Shown: positions 58,999-64,000 of the stretch, one piece after another
Position numbering within the stretch: position 1 is the first letter of the stretch
How the letters are laid out: every line of letters begins with the position of its first letter
Assembly: GCA_021234535.1 (NCBI GenBank)
Contig: CM037840.1
Coordinates: 26,355,020-26,419,019, forward strand
Reading direction: 5' to 3'
Source of the DNA: Stichopus chloronotus
Taxonomy: Eukaryota > Echinodermata > Holothuroidea > Aspidochirotida > Stichopodidae
Length of the DNA: 64,000 nt
The notes under the pieces: model-generated
Told to the model about the DNA's origin: nothing
What the model saw: only the letters and a program-made list of their open reading frames with translations
Databases searched by the model: none
Made by a program: the position numbers and the translations under genes

Positions 58999-61900
58999 CA
59001 TGAACGGAAGGATCCATGTCTTTAAAGTGTGATCTGATTATGGGTAAAAAAAAAGCTGCTGAAAGAAAATAAAACGTTCGAATTAATCTATGATTTACAT
59101 TGACAGTATACAACACCTTAAAATCAAGGAACACACGTTTTCATCCGTTCATGACATTTACCATTAAAAGAAAAGTTAATGTCGTAATATTTAGAGTTCA
59201 TTTCTCTCTGTATTGATCAAAAACCATATCACAAGCGGAAGTTCTGTTTGGAAGTGGGTGGTTCGAATGGATACGTTAGAAAATTTCTCGCCCACAGTGG
59301 TAGTGTCCATCGTATTGCATCGTGGGAAATCTTTCGTTGTCACGTCATAAAAAGTCACCGAATATGCTTTTAGTACTTCGTATTATCGACTGCTTGTAAC
59401 GAAACATTACGATGATGTTACAGTTGTGTCTTTCGCATTCACAGCATCGATTTTCAGTGGACCCAATTTAAAATTTTTCACTGATGTCAAATTTCGAGGT
59501 TGAATAATTATTTCGTTTTCAAAGTACAACAAAAACTGCAGCAATTTGCCGCTGTCAACTAATAATTTGTAACCTTGAGGCATCTAGGAACATCTCCTAA
59601 CGAGAGGGGACTTTCCTCACACAGCAATGTCTTGGTTTAACGAGATTCCTGTAAATTGTTTTTACTTTAGAATAAACATTTAGACGCGTTCAAAATCTGT
59701 TACAAAAATACGTTTAGAAAGTTTTACAGTGAGTGTTAAAATTAAAAACATTTGTATTATACCTGAGTATTCATTTGTGCTTACTCAACGCTCTGACACT
59801 AGAGCTCATAAACACTTTATCACTGTGACAAAAGACCGAGTTGGTATTTCATCACTGTCGTGAAGTCTTAAACGTTACGACGACTTACTCAACGTCATAA
59901 GGGTGCTTGTTTATTGGCTATAACTTTACTTTTTAAGGTCTTGTTTATGAAAGTACTACTTGAATTTTTGGAAACAACCTTATTAGAAAGGAAAGCCTTT
60001 TCTGCTCAGTATAAATTCCATAATAATGTTCAGAAACCCAAACGACTTACCCAATAAGTAAAAAATACCGACAATAACAACATGTTGTCTCTTTGATTTA
60101 ATTTTGTCAGGTTTCTTTTGTAAAACGACTTGTTACAGAATCATGGTACATTTTACTTTATCGGCACCGTTGTACTTAAGTTTTCATCACCAAGATCAAC
60201 ACTTTATAAAAGATCTATGTCCCTCCCCCCCTTCACCACACTAGGCACACATACCCTCAGACCTACCTCTTCAGGTCACTGTCACTGTTTATTATCAATT
60301 TGGTATTGCGGCTACTTTCGTTTGCTCAATTTTTTTTAATTCTTTTAAATGACTTGCTCAAATGGATGCTGGTGCAGCAGGTATATTTCATGCCGTCTAT
60401 CGCCGACGGGGCACATGTCCGGGAGGGGCAAGAAAGGTAGTCTGTACAACGGTCGACATCGCGCGTACAAGCTTTCAAGAGTTGTCTTGTATTTGTTCAT
60501 TTCTTATAACTGTCTTTCCTTGTCTTATCGTGGCTATGATGAGCTCTTTTTGAAAAACCAATGGAAATTTGAGAGTCCCGTAAAAATAGTTGAAAGATGA
60601 ACATATTGCGAGAAATTGTCTTGCCCCTGTGAAAGGATAAAAATCAATGCGGGCCTAAAATGGGGGAAGACATTCTCTTGCTTTTTTTTTTTTTTTTGAT
60701 AGTCCAGGAAAATCGCTGTCGCCTTGGGGTGTCCGATGTCCTTCCTTCGCAGAGTAAAAAAAAAAAAAAAAGACAGATGAAAACTAAAAGAGGTTCAAAA
60801 TAAAATCTGAGAGCCCACAAGTATCAAGTTTGATCTTATGGTTCGATAAAAGAAAAGTTCAGGTGACAACTGAAGGTCATTCCAAAGTAACTACCTTTTG
60901 GTCTTAAACTTTTCGAAGTGCCGGAGATTAGATTATAAAATGAATCGAAGTTTGACAGTTGCACAATAACCTAAAGCATGAGTGCCTTAAATGGTCGAAT
61001 GATACGACATAATGCGTAGTAAGTCGTAATGGGATAGTAGTATAAGGTTTGGAATTTTTATGCCACTATACTATCACAATGTCAACGATAAACTGTAAAT
61101 TGACTTTTATAGCTTGTCCTGTGGCATTTATGTTACCGCTACCATTTTTTTTTTCTCGTTGAGGTTGTTTTCTTCGTCTATTGGTTCTCGACAGTGCATA
61201 AACACACAGATACAAGATACAAGAAGCATAGGACACACAATTATGATGTAGAATCTAGAAAAAGAGTATAAAATGATATTGGACTTCAAGGTTCTTCATT
61301 GTCTTATTAAATGTCACGTGGCAGCCTCTTCTTGGTAACTCACTGCAAATGCTACTAGTTTACGTTTACTCTTGCCTACTCGTGTAAAGGGACCAATTCC
61401 GTTTGGGGGTGTGCACACACTCGCTATCAGGGTGTTTCATTGCTAAAACTGTAAACTAGTGACGTTCATGGGGAGCTATCCATAGGAGACTGACGACGGT
61501 CTATTAAAAGCGATGTTAAGAAGCCAATCAATAAAGCTCAACGATACTTGTTATCATTTACAATATGAACAAAGGAATTACGAACGAATCCTAATACCAA
61601 TGCAACAGAATGATGATAAAGTAACAACTTTTTTTTTAACTTCACCTCAATCCATTAGGCCTACGTGTACCAGTTTTTATCATTTTTTTATACTTAAAGT
61701 ATCGTTAAAAATTTATATGATCCATTTTTACTATCTTAACTGAGAATCATTTATATCACCTTAAAGAAAGGCAACGGGAGAAACCAGGTGGACAATTTCA
61801 GCTGTACTAGGACTGAGGATTTATATGTCAAATGAAAATGATCGTCTGCTATGATGACTTTGTACCACTTTCAAGGTCAATTCTTTTTTGACATAGGCTA

Positions 61901-63116
61901 CGATATGACAATCAAAATGATCGGAATTTGTTATCTGAAGAAAAGCGACTGCCTGAAAGTATGCGAAACGGCTGGTAAACAAGACTAGAGTGACGGTGAT
62001 TTAGCGGATCGGTTTGCACACTTTCTAGATATGACCGTAACACGTTACATTACGACTAATAAGTGCTTGAGTGAAAGACGAGACAAATAAAAATGTCCAA
62101 ACGAAAAAAAAAAAAGGAGAAAGAGAAACAACAAAGGAGGCTAGAATGAATGTGAATATGTTATTTTGTTGCATTGTTACCACCTTCATCCTATGCTCTT
62201 CCTAAGTCCCTCTCCTCCTTTGACTCTTCCCTCGCATCCTCATTTCACAGCTCTTCAATAATTTCCATAGGCTGCTTCGTTTTCTTGAAAATGAAGCTGA
62301 ATGGGAATTTATTTTACTCTACGAGTCACTCCACGCTGCCCCCAATACCGTCTCAGAGAACAAAAGCTAACAAATTGAATGCAAATACTTCTCCAGAGTA
62401 GCCTGTTATCTGATAGAAACTTGAAGATAGATGTTAGTCACGCTGCTAGTATTGACCATGCAAGTCTTATGAAGCGAAATGTGAAAGGTCAGTACAGAAA
62501 ATATTGTCCCTACAGAGTGTGAAAGGCATGAAAACGCGTGCAGGCATTTAGGAAACACTTTCCGATATTTCATAGGGGAAACAATCGGGTGCTTCCGTCA
62601 ATTATTAATTAGTCATAACAGCTATAAATCACGGGATATGTTACACTAAATAGTGCATAATCTTACCAGTTGCCTATTTTCCTTAACACCACTCGGGTCC
62701 CCTCGCCCATCCCACATTTTGAATTGCCCATATCTTAACGAAAAACGTTGTGTGTGTTAAAAACATCGTCGCTCTATCACTTGACCCCGCTTTAAGGATA
62801 AAATTCTTAGTACCCAGCGACGCGTTACCCAATTTCGTAGCGGGGCGGCTGCGGTACGATATGTACATGTTCCTCGCTGGAGTCATCTTAAGAAGATGAA
62901 TTGTTTTCTTAAGCTCCAATTGTTTTTATGTAATCGAAATAGCCGGGTAACGCCTCACCGCATTCTCCTCAAGACACCCGCTGTCAATGCCCTGGATAAG
63001 GGACTATACCTACTTTACCACGGGATATCAAATAGGTCAGAACAAACAGAATTTTACAGGTAGGCCTATTATAACCGGTACAACCGATAACCGATGGGCA
63101 TTCGTATACCGTCCTG
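58999..63116. other. No gene recognised
   Basis: AT-rich with scattered poly(T)/poly(A) runs (60682, 60757, 62104). A GAAGAAAAGCGACTGCC..GCGAAACGG phrase near 61938 recalls the CTGATGA..GAAAC motif at 29.3 kb but lacks the core. No supported exon, RNA gene or repeat pair. Confidence 0.35.
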
Positions 63117-63181
63117 CAATCAACTTAGACAAATTATGACATATTTGTCATAATTTGTCTAATTTGTCTATAAGTTGATTG
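63117..63181. repeat. Nested palindrome (cruciform-forming)
   Basis: Outer arms CAATCAACTT / AAGTTGATTG (10 bp, perfect). Inner arms AGACAAATTATGACA / TGTCATAATTTGTCT (15 bp, perfect) around a 4-base loop. The right side has an extra AATTTGTCT copy that breaks the symmetry. Confidence 0.9.
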
Positions 63182-64000
63182 TAAATATTTTCACTATGGC
63201 CAAACTCCCAAATTTCGTGAACTCGTGAGATTGAATTTCAGCCATACAACGACCTCTTCAAAGGAGTTTCTTACGTTACGATTTAATTAATAAACGCCGT
63301 CATACCGGGCAGGATGATGAGAAATTCATTTCTAGACTTCCACCACCGGGATAGCAAGTAAAAGGGAAGAGGTTACCGTATCTTAAAGTCATGCATGGTG
63401 GCGATCACAAACAAAGAATAACAAAGACTATATTCGAAAGCCACTTGTGGTATCTATGATGGAACTAATGTCTCCTCTCCACAGTTCATTTTACTAATCA
63501 CACAGCCTGTAATTTATTCAGCTTACATATGAGACAAAGCCAATCTACCCGTCAAGCAGGGGGAGAATAAGTTGTTTGTTTCAGGGAGTTACGGAATGGC
63601 GAGAGCAAACGAAGGAAAACATACACATATAATGGTTTCCGTGCCCCTGCTGGTAGACGATAAAGGGCAAACTTAACGGCAGTTTGTCGCTCTGCTTTGC
63701 ATGTATAGTCTTACCTGTCACATCTTTACAAAAACTTTGTTTTTGTGACTCGAGACCTTTCTAGAATTTCACCTCGCGAACGAAAAAAAAAAAGTTGTTG
63801 ATATGACACAGAAAGTTCTGGGTCATCCCAGCCTGCACGGGGAGTCATTGCGCCATAACCAAAATCGTAATTATCAACTTTTTTTATGACAGCTATGAGC
63901 ATACGTGGTATTGTGGAGCTGATGTCGGTTTACGGAACGCATGGGGTTTATGGGGCTGCATGCTGAGTATTGCGGAGTCGGTTGTTTTGTTATTACCCAA
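63182..64000. other. No gene recognised
   Basis: Right edge of the window; no feature seen. Confidence 0.35.

Noticed and set aside
58751..59134. 127-codon minus-strand frame rich in Ile-His-Pro-Ser
   Set aside because: It is the translation of the GGAT/GAAT microsatellite; all frames stay open because the unit has no stop codon.
61930..61975. Second hammerhead-like motif
   Set aside because: It has GCGAAACGG but no CTGATGA core or hairpin of the right geometry.
1..64000. CRISPR array, operon-like gene clusters or prophage
   Set aside because: The sequence is eukaryotic: introns, SINE/LINE/MITE content and sparse genes. The regular repeats seen lack the short direct-repeat and unique-spacer pattern.

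Overview
This is an AT-rich stretch of animal genomic DNA. Evidence for a eukaryote: GT-AG introns, low gene density, microsatellites, and many decayed retrotransposons and DNA transposons. The recognisable cellular genes are an ortholog of animal MEA1 (male-enhanced antigen 1) and an exon with a Vps62-type (DUF946) domain. Together with the Penelope-like element, LINE fragments and hAT relics, this suggests a marine invertebrate. An echinoderm such as a sea cucumber is my guess from general style, not a proof. I see no prokaryotic features, CRISPR array, rRNA or intact tRNA gene.

Layout. 98-470 (minus): internal exon of a Vps62-domain gene running off the left edge. 2.03-5.4 kb: degenerate LINE with endonuclease, RT and 3' tail. 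5.65-6.4 kb: decayed tandem repeat. 6.37-10.28 kb and 14.63-20.74 kb: two same-orientation copies of one segmental duplication. Each copy carries, on the minus strand, a TATA box, a 5'UTR and an identical 52-bp first coding exon for a signal peptide (MKFLAELTFLGLAVLVS) ending in a GTAAGT donor. Between the copies, at the very edge of copy 2, sits a degenerate Penelope-like element (11.27-14.56 kb) with inverted terminal repeats plus an extra direct partial repeat. Copy 2 has further insertions: a 353-bp non-autonomous hAT whose empty site survives in copy 1, and a possible LINE scrap. It is followed by a dead hAT transposase (20.75-21.34 kb).

21.5-36.3 kb: mostly repeats. These are a dispersed repeat shared with 33.2 kb, a 442-bp MITE with 42-bp TIRs, L1/Tx1-like and CR1/L2-like LINE fragments, an AT-rich tandem-repeat block at 30-31.8 kb, a tRNA-derived SINE head, and a ~115-bp minisatellite. 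36.52-37.97 kb (plus): the two-exon MEA1 coding region, complete at 186 codons. 38.29-39.36 kb (minus): candidate exons of an unidentified convergent gene. 39.5-64 kb: no convincing gene; repeats, a ~210-bp tandem array, microsatellites and a long palindrome.

Main hypothesis: the signal-peptide exons end in phase 1 and the Vps62 exon begins in phase 1 on the same strand. The two duplicated promoter/first-exon cassettes may therefore be alternative starts for one secreted Vps62-domain protein. The joined codon would be TGT (Cys), a plausible signal-peptidase -1 position. This is inference; the rest of the duplicated gene was not found.
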